A DNA stretch of 15,708 nucleotides from Hyphomicrobiaceae bacterium (GTDB lineage: Bacteria; Pseudomonadota; Alphaproteobacteria; Rhizobiales; JAKIUO01), in assembly GCA_021647535.1 (NCBI GenBank), contig JAKIUO010000059.1, positions 1-15,708 of the forward strand. The letters are read 5' to 3'. The position numbers were made by a program, and so were the translations under genes. The notes under the pieces were generated by a model. That model saw nothing but the letters and a program-made list of their open reading frames with translations. It was not told the origin of the DNA and did no database searches. Below, piece after piece: positions 1-5,757 of this stretch (positions are counted from its first letter, which is position 1; each line of letters begins with the position of its first letter).

Positions 1-188
1 GGGCCATTCAATTCTCAGGCAACTCGCTTCGCGAATGGGCTATCGCCCACACCCATTCGGGGAAAGCCTCCCCGAACCCCTGCTTTTTTTACTTTCAGAT
101 AGAAAAACGGGTGGTCTGGTGACCCTCCAGTGGGGTCCGGGGCTGGTCCCGTCGCGCAGCGAGGCTACGTTAGAATTGAATTGCCCTG
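1..188 (+). repeat. Hairpin-rich MITE-like repeat, copy 1 (left end cut by the window edge)
   Basis: This copy is nearly identical, in opposite orientation, to 3095-3288. It begins two bases inside the element, since the other copy shows that CA should precede base 1. Its right end is the terminal repeat reading AGAATTGAATTGCCCTG up to 188. Internally it is a string of stem-loops: TTCGCGAA (28-35), TGGGC/GCCCA (36-49), TTCGGGGA/TCCCCGAA (56-76), an A/T-rich centre, a weakened CTGG/CCAG (116-130), a GGGG/CCCG stem and TCGC-GCA-GCGA near 153-162. It contains no transposase and no credible gene. If it was a transposition product, the base run after 188 (GATCTTCACC) should also lie just upstream of base 1, outside the window. 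It is probably a non-autonomous mobile element or a transcribed structured repeat. Confidence 0.85.
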
Positions 189-276
189 GATCTTCACCCG
201 GGATCCACAATGGCAATGAGTTGAAAAAACGGGAACGTTTTCGTTAGTGGCATGGCCCCCGGGTGAAGAGCCAGGG
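184..276. repeat. 19-bp inverted repeat pair bracketing 55 bp
   Basis: Bases 184-202 read CCCTGGATCTTCACCCGGG, and 258-276 are its reverse complement with a single mismatch. The left arm overlaps the last five bases of the copy 1 repeat. The enclosed 55 bp holds no reading frame of note. It could be the scar of a second palindromic element into which the repeat inserted, or a large hairpin. The function is unknown. Confidence 0.6.
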
Positions 277-334
277 GAGCGCTTCTGGAACCGTTCAGCT
301 TTTGTACTGGCTCAAGAAGCTCAGTTTTGAAGCG

Positions 335-434
335 TTCACTTTTAGTGGACAGCGGCTTCAGGGCGATGGCGGCGGACAAGTTCGGCCACTCCGGCCCCGA
401 CACGAACCACATCAAAAGATATGCTTTCGCGCAC
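335..434 (-). pseudogene. Remnant of the 5' end of an ETF-ubiquinone oxidoreductase gene
   Basis: Read on the minus strand from a GTG at 434, the sequence gives RESISFDVVRVGAG, which matches the N-terminal FAD-binding start of electron-transfer flavoprotein-ubiquinone oxidoreductases (typically RESMEFDVVIVGAGPAGL). After VAEL one extra base shifts the frame. The next frame then gives SAAIALKPLS, the expected continuation of the same helix (SAAIRLKQL in the family). The similarity stops near 335, so only about 30 codons survive before the 19-bp inverted repeat and the copy 1 element. The glycine motif is also damaged (GAGVAE instead of GAGPAG). From memory, this gene often lies divergent to the family-4 glycosylase gene in alphaproteobacteria, and that is the arrangement here. 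The match is short, so chance cannot be fully excluded. Confidence 0.6.
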
Positions 435-528
435 GTTTACTGTTTTTCCTGCTGGCCCAGCTTTTTCCTGCGGGCTTGTCAAAAGCCGCTCTTTCTTTTC
501 TTCGCGCAAACTTATAGGCTTTGCTTCC

Positions 529-1416
529 ATGAACAAGGTCGAAAATGCAAAAAAAATCGCCGCTGTTCTCGACTGGTATCATATGAACGGAGTCGAGACG
601 ATTTTTGGCGAGCAAACAACAGACTGGTTCGAGGTCGCCAAAAATCCGCCCGTCCAGTTCGCGCCCGCACGTCCGCGCCCAACAGCTCCCCGCAGCAAAG
701 GCCCCCTGACGGCAAGCCCGCAAAGACGCGCCCCCAATCAAGCTCCAAAACAGGCCCCAAAACAGGCCCATGCCGATCACACCAAAGCTGCCGCCATCCC
801 GGCGCAAGCCGTGCTGGAAGCGCGTGAAATATCGGCCAAAGCACAAAACCTGGAGGAACTGAGATCCGCACTTACCGCATTTGATGGCTGTTCCTTGAAA
901 AAAATGGCCAAAAACATGTGTTTCGCCGATGGCAATCCGCAAAGCCCTCTTATGCTGGTTGGCGAAGCACCGGGACGCGATGAGGATCTGGCGGGCGTGC
1001 CATTTGTGGGCCGGGCCGGGCAATTGCTCAACAAAATGCTGGCCGCTGTCGAACTGTCACGCCAGGAAGATGTGTGGATCACCAACACGGTCTATTGGCG
1101 CCCCCCCGGCAATCGAAATCCGACAATCAGCGAGACCGAAATCTGCCGCCCGTTCCTGGAACGCTCCATCGAGCTTATCAAACCCAAAATCATTGTGGCA
1201 CTCGGGGGCCCTGCCGCCAAAAACCTGCTCTCCACCAAAAGCGGCATCATGCGCCTGCGCGGCAAATGGCATGAGGTTGATATTGGCGGCCAAAGCGTGC
1301 AAATCATGCCCACCCTGCATCCAGCCTATCTTTTGCGCACGCCAGCCGCCAAAAAACTCGCCTGGCACGATCTCCTGATGATTCGGCAAAAACTCAGAGT
1401 CCATAAGGAAGAATAG
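529..1416 (+). CDS. Uracil-DNA glycosylase, family 4
   Basis: The 295-residue product should remove uracil from DNA at the first step of base-excision repair. Residues 1-35 form a small helical segment (AAVLDWYHMNGVETIFGE) common in alphaproteobacterial members. Residues 40-95 are a Pro/Ala/Gln-rich linker with QAPKQAPKQA. The catalytic domain follows: GEAPGRDED (145-153) and PFVGRAGQLL (158-167) form the active-site loop typical of family 4, NTVYWRPPGNRNPT is at 186-199, and HPAYLLR (264-270) is the C-terminal uracil-DNA contact loop. Only three cysteines are present (C121, C131, C206), whereas the Thermus-type enzyme binds a 4Fe-4S cluster with four. The frame is open back to 421, but those 36 extra residues lack family similarity and overlap the ETF-QO remnant, so the ATG at 529 was chosen. 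No strong ribosome-binding site precedes it. The next gene follows after 12 nt. Confidence 0.88.
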   Translation: MNKVENAKKIAAVLDWYHMNGVETIFGEQTTDWFEVAKNPPVQFAPARPRPTAPRSKGPLTASPQRRAPNQAPKQAPKQAHADHTKAAAIPAQAVLEAREISAKAQNLEELRSALTAFDGCSLKKMAKNMCFADGNPQSPLMLVGEAPGRDEDLAGVPFVGRAGQLLNKMLAAVELSRQEDVWITNTVYWRPPGNRNPTISETEICRPFLERSIELIKPKIIVALGGPAAKNLLSTKSGIMRLRGKWHEVDIGGQSVQIMPTLHPAYLLRTPAAKKLAWHDLLMIRQKLRVHKEE

Positions 1417-1431
1417 GGAGACAGACCTCTG
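1416..1431 (+). promoter_or_regulatory. Ribosome-binding site and probable CTG start codon
   Basis: GGGAG at 1416-1420 lies eight bases before CTG at 1429-1431 and overlaps the stop codon of the glycosylase gene. In this frame there is no ATG, GTG or TTG between the upstream stop and GTG 1606, yet the intervening codons encode a convincing membrane segment. The nearby ATG at 1436 is in another frame and ends after seven codons. Confidence 0.55.
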
Positions 1432-2295
1432 GCATATGACCCCGAAATCAACTTTTTAAAGCTACAGCTGAAACGGCTGCGCACCCTTTATTTCGCCGGT
1501 ATCCTCCTCATACTTTATCTCGCCTTTGCCGGACACCTCGGTGGTTTCTGGTTTTTCTGGCTGTTTTTCTGGAGCATCCTGTCATTTGGTGCCGGGCTTT
1601 ATATTGTGCTCGACCAGATCAGGTGCCCCACCTGCCATGTCCAGTTGCTCTCGCGCCGAGCCATAAAAAGCCCTGACAAATGCTATAATTGTGGGCGGAA
1701 TCTCAATAGCCCCTCCCTCTCAAAACGCGACATTGCCGACGAACTATTCGAAAAATATGGCGATGAACGCGCCGCCAAAACCAAATGGACGGCCATAGAG
1801 ACATCAGCCGCCAATTTTGATACCCACAAACTGCGCAAAACAAGAGCCGGTACGCTTGTCTTCAAACCAACCCTGGCCAACACTTCCATTGGCGCTTTCT
1901 TTCTCGTTTTAAGTCTGTTCGCCTACAGTCTTGCCTATTTATTCACCTATAATAAAGGCTGGTGGCAGCTGCTTGTCCTCTTCCCTCTGCTTTTTGTCGG
2001 CACTGGCCTCTACGCAATGTTTGAAAGCATGACGCCGCTGCGCCTTGATCAAAAGAGAGGGTTCTTTATTCTGGGGTGGAAAAAAGAGGACGGGGTCTGG
2101 ATTGATGAAATCAAAGCTGTGCAACTCCTGCCCTACCGCACGACCCAATATACCAATTTCCAGATCAACCTCGTTCTGGCCGATCATTCCCGCAAGCCTG
2201 TGGTCACCTATTTTCGCCGCGACAAAGCCCTGAGAGACGCCGACCTTCTGGCTGCACATCTTGGTGTGCCCTTGTGGAAAGACCTTTCCTCATAA
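1429..2295 (+). CDS. Zinc-ribbon membrane protein with PH-like C-terminal region, unknown function
   Basis: I do not recognise this 288-residue protein as a named family. From the CTG start it has a short charged N-terminus (AYDPEINFLKLQLKRLR), two hydrophobic segments at about 20-38 and 40-62, and then a zinc-ribbon motif CPTC (66-69) and CYNC (85-88). A hydrophilic stretch of about 60 residues follows, then two more membrane segments at about 153-173 and 178-198. The soluble tail begins LRLDQKRGFFILGWK and looks like the beta-rich, PH-like domains on bacterial membrane proteins. Starting at GTG 1606 would remove both N-terminal helices and leave the ribbon at the very N-terminus. It lies 12 nt after the glycosylase gene and is probably co-transcribed. 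It ends 17 nt from a convergent gene that is also membrane plus PH-like. The fold assignment is inferred from pattern only. Confidence 0.75.
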   Translation: MAYDPEINFLKLQLKRLRTLYFAGILLILYLAFAGHLGGFWFFWLFFWSILSFGAGLYIVLDQIRCPTCHVQLLSRRAIKSPDKCYNCGRNLNSPSLSKRDIADELFEKYGDERAAKTKWTAIETSAANFDTHKLRKTRAGTLVFKPTLANTSIGAFFLVLSLFAYSLAYLFTYNKGWWQLLVLFPLLFVGTGLYAMFESMTPLRLDQKRGFFILGWKKEDGVWIDEIKAVQLLPYRTTQYTNFQINLVLADHSRKPVVTYFRRDKALRDADLLAAHLGVPLWKDLSS

Positions 2296-2312
2296 ACCCG
2301 AAAATTAAAGGC

Positions 2313-2984
2313 TCAACGATCCAAAAGCTCTTCGATCTGGGCAAGCTTGCTACCGCTCCGTAAAACATTTGGAATACAGATCGGGTCATTATCCTTGGGC
2401 CTGATGACAATATCGGCTGAGCCCAGACCCAGAATCCAGTGCTGGGCAAAATTATCGCGCTTTTTACTCATGGTCATGCCGAAAGTATCATAATCCCTGA
2501 TGCCCTCCCCCGTACTACGAACGACCTGAATACGCCCTCTTCTGACTTTGACATAGCGCAACCGGTCATAGACAAAAGTTGTGGCGGACCATAATGCCGC
2601 CAGCACAGTCCCAATCGTCAGATAAAGACCGGCATTGGCGTTGAGTTTCAGCTCAAGGATATACATGAGGATTTCGTCATCCACTTTGAGCATCACAGAC
2701 ACCAGACTGAGTATGACAAGAACGGCGGTCAGCAAAAGAAACCACAAACCACGAATATTTATCGATGTAGCGGTAATGGTATAAATGAGCACGCCAACAA
2801 AAATCAGACCATAATAGTTTTCAAGGGGCGGCTCTTCCACATAGGTTAAAACACCGCCAAGCGTCAGGCAGGTGACCCATACCGGCCAAAAATAAAACAG
2901 CTGTGAATAGCTGTAAAGTTTAATGCTCTTGCCATTGCCATTTTGAACGGGAGCCCCATCTGCAGTCGTCGCAATATCAACCAT
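2313..2984 (-). CDS. Multi-pass membrane protein with PH-like tail, unknown function
   Basis: The 223-residue product starts at MVDIATTADGAPVQ. The sequence GGAGA six bases upstream decides for this ATG over the ATG at 2990 and the GTG at 3002. Residues 1-24 are polar. Hydrophobic segments lie at about 28-48, 58-76, 79-98 and 117-138. The C-terminal 80 residues (from RLRYVKVRRGRIQVV) are soluble and contain HWILGLGSADIVIRP, a pattern resembling bacterial PH domains, where a strand-turn motif of the form LGxGDI is common. It faces the zinc-ribbon protein gene tail to tail with a 17-nt gap and no clear terminator between them. The similar plan of helices plus PH-like tail may reflect a shared process at the inner membrane. 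The function is unknown. Confidence 0.75.
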   Translation of the reverse strand: MVDIATTADGAPVQNGNGKSIKLYSYSQLFYFWPVWVTCLTLGGVLTYVEEPPLENYYGLIFVGVLIYTITATSINIRGLWFLLLTAVLVILSLVSVMLKVDDEILMYILELKLNANAGLYLTIGTVLAALWSATTFVYDRLRYVKVRRGRIQVVRSTGEGIRDYDTFGMTMSKKRDNFAQHWILGLGSADIVIRPKDNDPICIPNVLRSGSKLAQIEELLDR

Positions 2985-3084
2985 AAGCATTCTCCAGTAC
3001 ACACCACAATCTTCGTCGAATATATCATGTGCGACACCCTATCATACAAGAGACCATAAATATAAATTTTTAAACTATAGCCCG

Positions 3085-3298
3085 CAGCTATGGCCAGGGC
3101 AATTCAATTCTAACGTAGCCTCGCTCCGCGACGGGGCCAGCCCCGAACCCCGTTGGAGGACCACCCTCCAAACCACCCGTTTTTCTATTTGAAAGTAAAA
3201 AAAGCGGGGGTTCGGGGAGGCTTTCCCCGAATGGGTGTGGGCGATAGCCCATTCGCGAAGCGAGTTGCCTGAGAATTGAATGGCCCTGCAGCTATGGC
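3085..3298 (-). mobile_element. Hairpin-rich MITE-like repeat, copy 2, with target-site duplication
   Basis: The element occupies 3095-3288 (194 bp) in inverted orientation to copy 1. Its ends are imperfect inverted repeats: CAGGGCAATTCAATTCT on the left and the complement of CAGGGCCATTCAATTCT on the right, with an inner GCGAG/CTCGC pair extending the symmetry to about 27 bp. It is flanked by CAGCTATGGC at 3085-3094 and again at 3289-3298; the duplication is 11 bp if the shared G is counted. This is direct evidence of insertion. It has no open reading frame for a transposase, so it would have to be moved in trans. It sits between the minus-strand membrane gene and moaB, with AT-rich sequence at 3055-3080 just outside. 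The hairpin at 3153-3171 (TTGGAGG/CCTCCAA) is intact here but degraded in copy 1. Confidence 0.88.
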
Positions 3299-3419
3299 GA
3301 TTTGGCTGCTGACGAATGAACCTCTTTGATCGGACAACGGTCTTTCGCAACCTTTTTTGGGGTTTTCGAGTATTTTGGGTATATTGAAACATATGTGACT
3401 GTGCTGAAACCTGAGCTGT

Positions 3420-3461
3420 TGCGGCAGATCAAATGACAGAAGTGCCGCATATGCTTATAGT
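3420..3461 (+). promoter_or_regulatory. moaB promoter with inverted repeat around the -35 box
   Basis: ATGACA (3433-3438) and TATAGT (3456-3461) are separated by 17 bp, each one base from consensus, giving a start near 3468 and a leader of about 25 nt. TGCGGCA at 3420-3426 and TGCCGCA at 3443-3449 form a perfect 7-bp inverted repeat that encloses the -35 box, a position suited to an operator. No regulator gene is near. Confidence 0.55.
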
Positions 3462-3492
3462 GTGCAAAACGAATATTTATAAAGGCTAGCCC

Positions 3493-4023
3493 ATGCCCGG
3501 AATTGACGAAAAACGAGACTTTCACCCCCTGCATATCGCCGTGCTGACCATTTCAGATACGCGCACCAAAGAAGATGACCGCTCCGGTGACCGGCTGGAA
3601 AAAATGCTGACAGAGGCCGGACACAGCTGCATCTCGCGCCAAATCATCACCGACGATAAGGACGACATTCAGGCCGCAATAAAAAAACACATCCACGATA
3701 CAGGCACCGATGTCGTTATCACCACGGGGGGCACCGGCCTGACCGGACGCGATGTCACCGTCGAAGCCGTAACCCCCCTCTATGACAAGAAAATAGACGG
3801 TTTTTCCGTCCTCATGCACATGCTGAGTTATCAAACCGTCGGCACCTCAACCATGGCCTCGCGCGCCTGTGCCGGCCTCGCCAACGGCACCATGCTGTTC
3901 TCCCTGCCCGGTTCGCCAGGTGCCTGCAAAGACGCCTGGAACGGTATACTCGTGCACCAACTCGACAGCCGCCACGGACCGTGCAACCTGGTTGCGCTCA
4001 TGCCACGTTTTCTGGAAACATAA
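3493..4023 (+). CDS. moaB: Molybdopterin adenylyltransferase-type MoaB
   Basis: The 176-residue protein belongs to the MoaB/MogA family, which adenylylates molybdopterin before molybdenum insertion in the cytoplasm. The N-terminal strand AVLTISDTRTKEDDRSGDRL (16-35) is the family signature. TTGGTGLTGRDVT (77-89) forms the nucleotide/pterin loop, LSYQTVGTSTMASRACAG (111-128) matches the family's conserved helix, and SLPGSPGA (137-144) is the second binding loop. Length is normal for MoaB. The ATG is preceded by AAAGG at 3481-3485. It stands alone with its own promoter; no other molybdenum-cofactor gene is in the window. Since some bacteria have inactive MoaB and use MogA instead, its catalytic role is inferred from the intact motifs. 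Confidence 0.92.
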   Translation: MPGIDEKRDFHPLHIAVLTISDTRTKEDDRSGDRLEKMLTEAGHSCISRQIITDDKDDIQAAIKKHIHDTGTDVVITTGGTGLTGRDVTVEAVTPLYDKKIDGFSVLMHMLSYQTVGTSTMASRACAGLANGTMLFSLPGSPGACKDAWNGILVHQLDSRHGPCNLVALMPRFLET

Positions 4024-4073
4024 ACGGCTTGGCAGCTTGCCCTCGCCAGCCATTGTTCTCTTTGCTAGGCTTG

Positions 4074-4119
4074 GCGTCTTGACAGACCGTCTTGGGGACC
4101 AGTCCCCAAACCCCAATTG
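4074..4119 (+). repeat. 46-bp dispersed repeat, matching 14136-14181 in inverse orientation
   Basis: This stretch matches the reverse complement of 14136-14181 at 45 of 46 positions. It contains a perfect stem TTGGGGA-CCAG-TCCCCAA (4092-4109) followed by ACCCCAATTG. A second stem, AAAGGGG/CCCCTTT, follows at 4131-4148. The TTGGGGA stem resembles hairpins of the larger repeat family at 1-188 and 7891-8041. Confidence 0.85.
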
Positions 4120-4150
4120 AAAAGGAGATGAAAGGGGCTGCCCCCTTTCT

Positions 4151-4277
4151 ACTCGTTCCCAAGTTCTGCTTGGGAACGCATGTCACAGACGCTCTGCGTC
4201 CCGGTTTAGCTTATTCCATGCGCTCACTCGGGACGCAGAGCGTCCCACCACGGATTCCCAAGCAGAGCCTGGGAACC
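4151..4277. repeat. Two opposed copies of a double-palindrome repeat
   Basis: The first copy reads, in minus sense, CGTTCCCAAG/CTTGGGAACG (4154-4178) and then GACGC-TCT-GCGTC (4188-4200). The second copy, in plus sense, starts with GGGACGC-AGA-GCGTCCC (4230-4246) and continues with a TTCCCAAGC/GCCTGGGAA stem (4252-4277). The same two-palindrome unit occurs at 12000-12047. Such units are dispersed intergenic repeats; whether they are transcribed is unknown. Confidence 0.8.
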
Positions 4278-4323
4278 AGAATGACTAACTTAGCCCTTAT
4301 CGAAGCAGTCTCCAAACCCCTAT

Positions 4324-4397
4324 GGTTTCCAAAGGCTCGCCTTTGGTTCCAGCTGAACAGGCTGCCCGCCCGGCGAGGGCGAGCCACGCAGTGGCTC
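4324..4397. repeat. Further palindromes, the last overlapping a stop codon
   Basis: CCAAAGG-CTCG-CCTTTGG (4329-4346) is shared with 14107-14124 and flanked by similar bases (GGTTT before, CCAGC after). A GC-rich run CCCGCCCGGC (4365-4374) resembles 14181-14190. GAGCCAC-GCA-GTGGCTC (4381-4397) is a perfect 7-bp hairpin that includes two bases of the stop codon of the minus-strand transferase gene. It has no T-run, so it is not a classical terminator. Confidence 0.7.
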
Positions 4398-4983
4398 ACA
4401 CAGCGCCGCCTATAATATCAGCGCCGGTATCGATATCATTGAGTTCATCCACATAAGCAACCGAGCAACCAGCTATATTTTCCAGCGTATCCTCAAGAGC
4501 ATGGGACGTAGACCAGCGCACCTGATTAAACGCCTCGTACACGCGCGGACGGCGGCGTTGGCCGACCAGCCAGAAGCCGCCATCTGTTGCGGGGCCGAAG
4601 GTGAAATCGTGGCGCTTGAGATGTTGGAAGGCCTTGCCGATCATTATTGGCGTAATGGCTGGAATATCCGCGCCGATTATGATCAGTGGCCCGTCTGCTA
4701 CATGGTCAAAGAGGCCTTGCATACGCTCTCCCAGTCCGCCGCGCCCCTGCCCGATCAGGCCATCAACCGGCAAGTGCCTGCCCCATCGGGCATGATCCGG
4801 GGACAGCGACAAGACCAGCTGCCAGCGTCGATTATGGGCCAGAGTGCGGCAGGTCTGCGCCAGTTGGTGGCGGTAAAAGCGCAAAGCCTCAGCGGTGCCG
4901 ATATCGCGCGCCAACCTTGTTTTGACCCGTCCGGCTGACGGCATTTTAGCCATCACGACCAGCGTATTATCGCTTTTTTTCAT
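4396..4983 (-). CDS. TIGR04282-like (DUF2064) nucleotidyl/glycosyltransferase-fold protein
   Basis: The product of about 195 residues has the N-terminal signature LVVMAKMPSAGRVKTRLA of the DUF2064 family, which has a GT-A/CofC-like fold. Further motifs are the metal/nucleotide region IIIGADIPAIT, the loop PATDGGFWLVG and the C-terminal DELNDIDTGADI, all typical of the family. The exact reaction is not established; members are named rSAM/selenodomain-associated transferase 1 after their usual neighbours. ATG 4983 (MKKSDN) was chosen because GAGCGGGG precedes it; ATG 4998 adds five residues but has no ribosome-binding site. The gene overlaps the end of the GT2 gene upstream by 17 nt, implying coupled translation. 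No radical SAM or selenodomain gene is present here. Confidence 0.85.
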   Translation of the reverse strand: MKKSDNTLVVMAKMPSAGRVKTRLARDIGTAEALRFYRHQLAQTCRTLAHNRRWQLVLSLSPDHARWGRHLPVDGLIGQGRGGLGERMQGLFDHVADGPLIIIGADIPAITPIMIGKAFQHLKRHDFTFGPATDGGFWLVGQRRRPRVYEAFNQVRWSTSHALEDTLENIAGCSVAYVDELNDIDTGADIIGGAV

Positions 4984-5683
4984 TGCTGCCCCGCTCATAA
5001 TACTGCGCTATTTTTTCGGGCGTTACCCCCGCGTAATACATGCCAAGACATGTGAGGTTGCGCCTGATGCGTGCCCCGTAACCCTCGCTGACATAACGAT
5101 TAGCGCTGGTCAGCGCTTTGGCGGGCAGCATATGCAGGCGCTTGGCGCCAATACGACGCACCAGTTCCACATCTTCCATCAAGGGCAGCAGCTTATAGCC
5201 GCCAATCTCCTCATAAAGCCGTTTTGAGATCAGCAATCCCTGATCGCCATAGGGCATTTTCAGAACAGTAGAGCGCAGCCCGACCATATGTTCGACAAAG
5301 CGCGGCGTAAAACCTTCATCATCGAGCGCAAAGCGAAAAGCTGCCGCGCCCTGGCGTGCCAGATCGCGCTTGTCCATACGTTCCATAAAACTGCTGGCCT
5401 GCGCGCACCAACACGGCTCCAAAACGGTATCGGCGTGCAAAAACAACAGCCATGGCCCAACGGCAGCCCCCGCCCCCTTGGCGAGCTGCGCACCGCGCCC
5501 CTTGGCACAAGACAAAATCTTCGATCCGGCATCGTCGGCAATTTTCAAGGTGGCATCATTCGAGCCGCCATCCACTATGATGACTTCGCGCACCACACCG
5601 GCAATGCTGGCCGGGACAAGAGCGGTCAGGGTGGCAGCGAGCTCGCGCTCGGCGTCAAGGGTTGGTAGGATGACAGAAATCAT
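4967..5683 (-). CDS. GT2-family glycosyltransferase, TIGR04283-like
   Basis: The 238-residue product begins MISVILPTLDAERELAATL, the usual start of family 2 glycosyltransferases. VIIVDGGSNDAT (35-45) carries the nucleotide-binding aspartate, FLHADTVL (81-88) is the DxD-like metal site, and PYGDQGLLISKRLYEEIGGY is the acceptor-side motif of the TIGR04283 subgroup. No membrane helices are seen, so it should be cytosolic. It is the first gene of a two-gene unit with the DUF2064 protein; this pairing is the hallmark of the rSAM/selenodomain-associated transferases 2 and 1. It diverges from fadH with a 74-bp gap. The substrate is unknown. Confidence 0.87.
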   Translation of the reverse strand: MISVILPTLDAERELAATLTALVPASIAGVVREVIIVDGGSNDATLKIADDAGSKILSCAKGRGAQLAKGAGAAVGPWLLFLHADTVLEPCWCAQASSFMERMDKRDLARQGAAAFRFALDDEGFTPRFVEHMVGLRSTVLKMPYGDQGLLISKRLYEEIGGYKLLPLMEDVELVRRIGAKRLHMLPAKALTSANRYVSEGYGARIRRNLTCLGMYYAGVTPEKIAQYYERGSNEKKR

Positions 5684-5757
5684 AAAACCGGCCTATCATG
5701 GAAGATCAACTCCGTCAAAACGCAATCAGCTGAACGACCAAGCGAGGAAAAAAACGC

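Noticed and set aside
35..247. 70-codon plus-strand frame across copy 1 (MGYRPHPFGESLPEP...).
   Set aside because: It translates the hairpin repeat; equivalent frames are not kept in copies 2 and 3, and the base changes preserve pairing, not codons.
421..528. Upstream extension of the glycosylase from ATG 421.
   Set aside because: The added residues are not family-like and overlap the ETF-QO remnant on the other strand.
412..1023. 203-codon minus-strand frame opposite the glycosylase gene.
   Set aside because: Its composition is that of an antisense shadow and the plus-strand gene has family motifs throughout; only the short 335-434 part carries a real signal.
1606..2295. GTG 1606 as the start of the zinc-ribbon protein.
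   Set aside because: No ribosome-binding site precedes it and it discards two clear membrane helices encoded in frame upstream.
1..3288. Composite transposon with the two repeats as ends.
   Set aside because: There is no transposase, and copy 2 has its own target duplication, showing independent insertion.
4074..4397. CRISPR array.
   Set aside because: The repeats differ from each other, are palindromic in full, and have no regular spacers or cas genes nearby.
4092..4415. 107-codon plus-strand frame between moaB and the transferase gene.
   Set aside because: It reads through five palindromic repeats and ends inside the opposite gene; no protein-like character.
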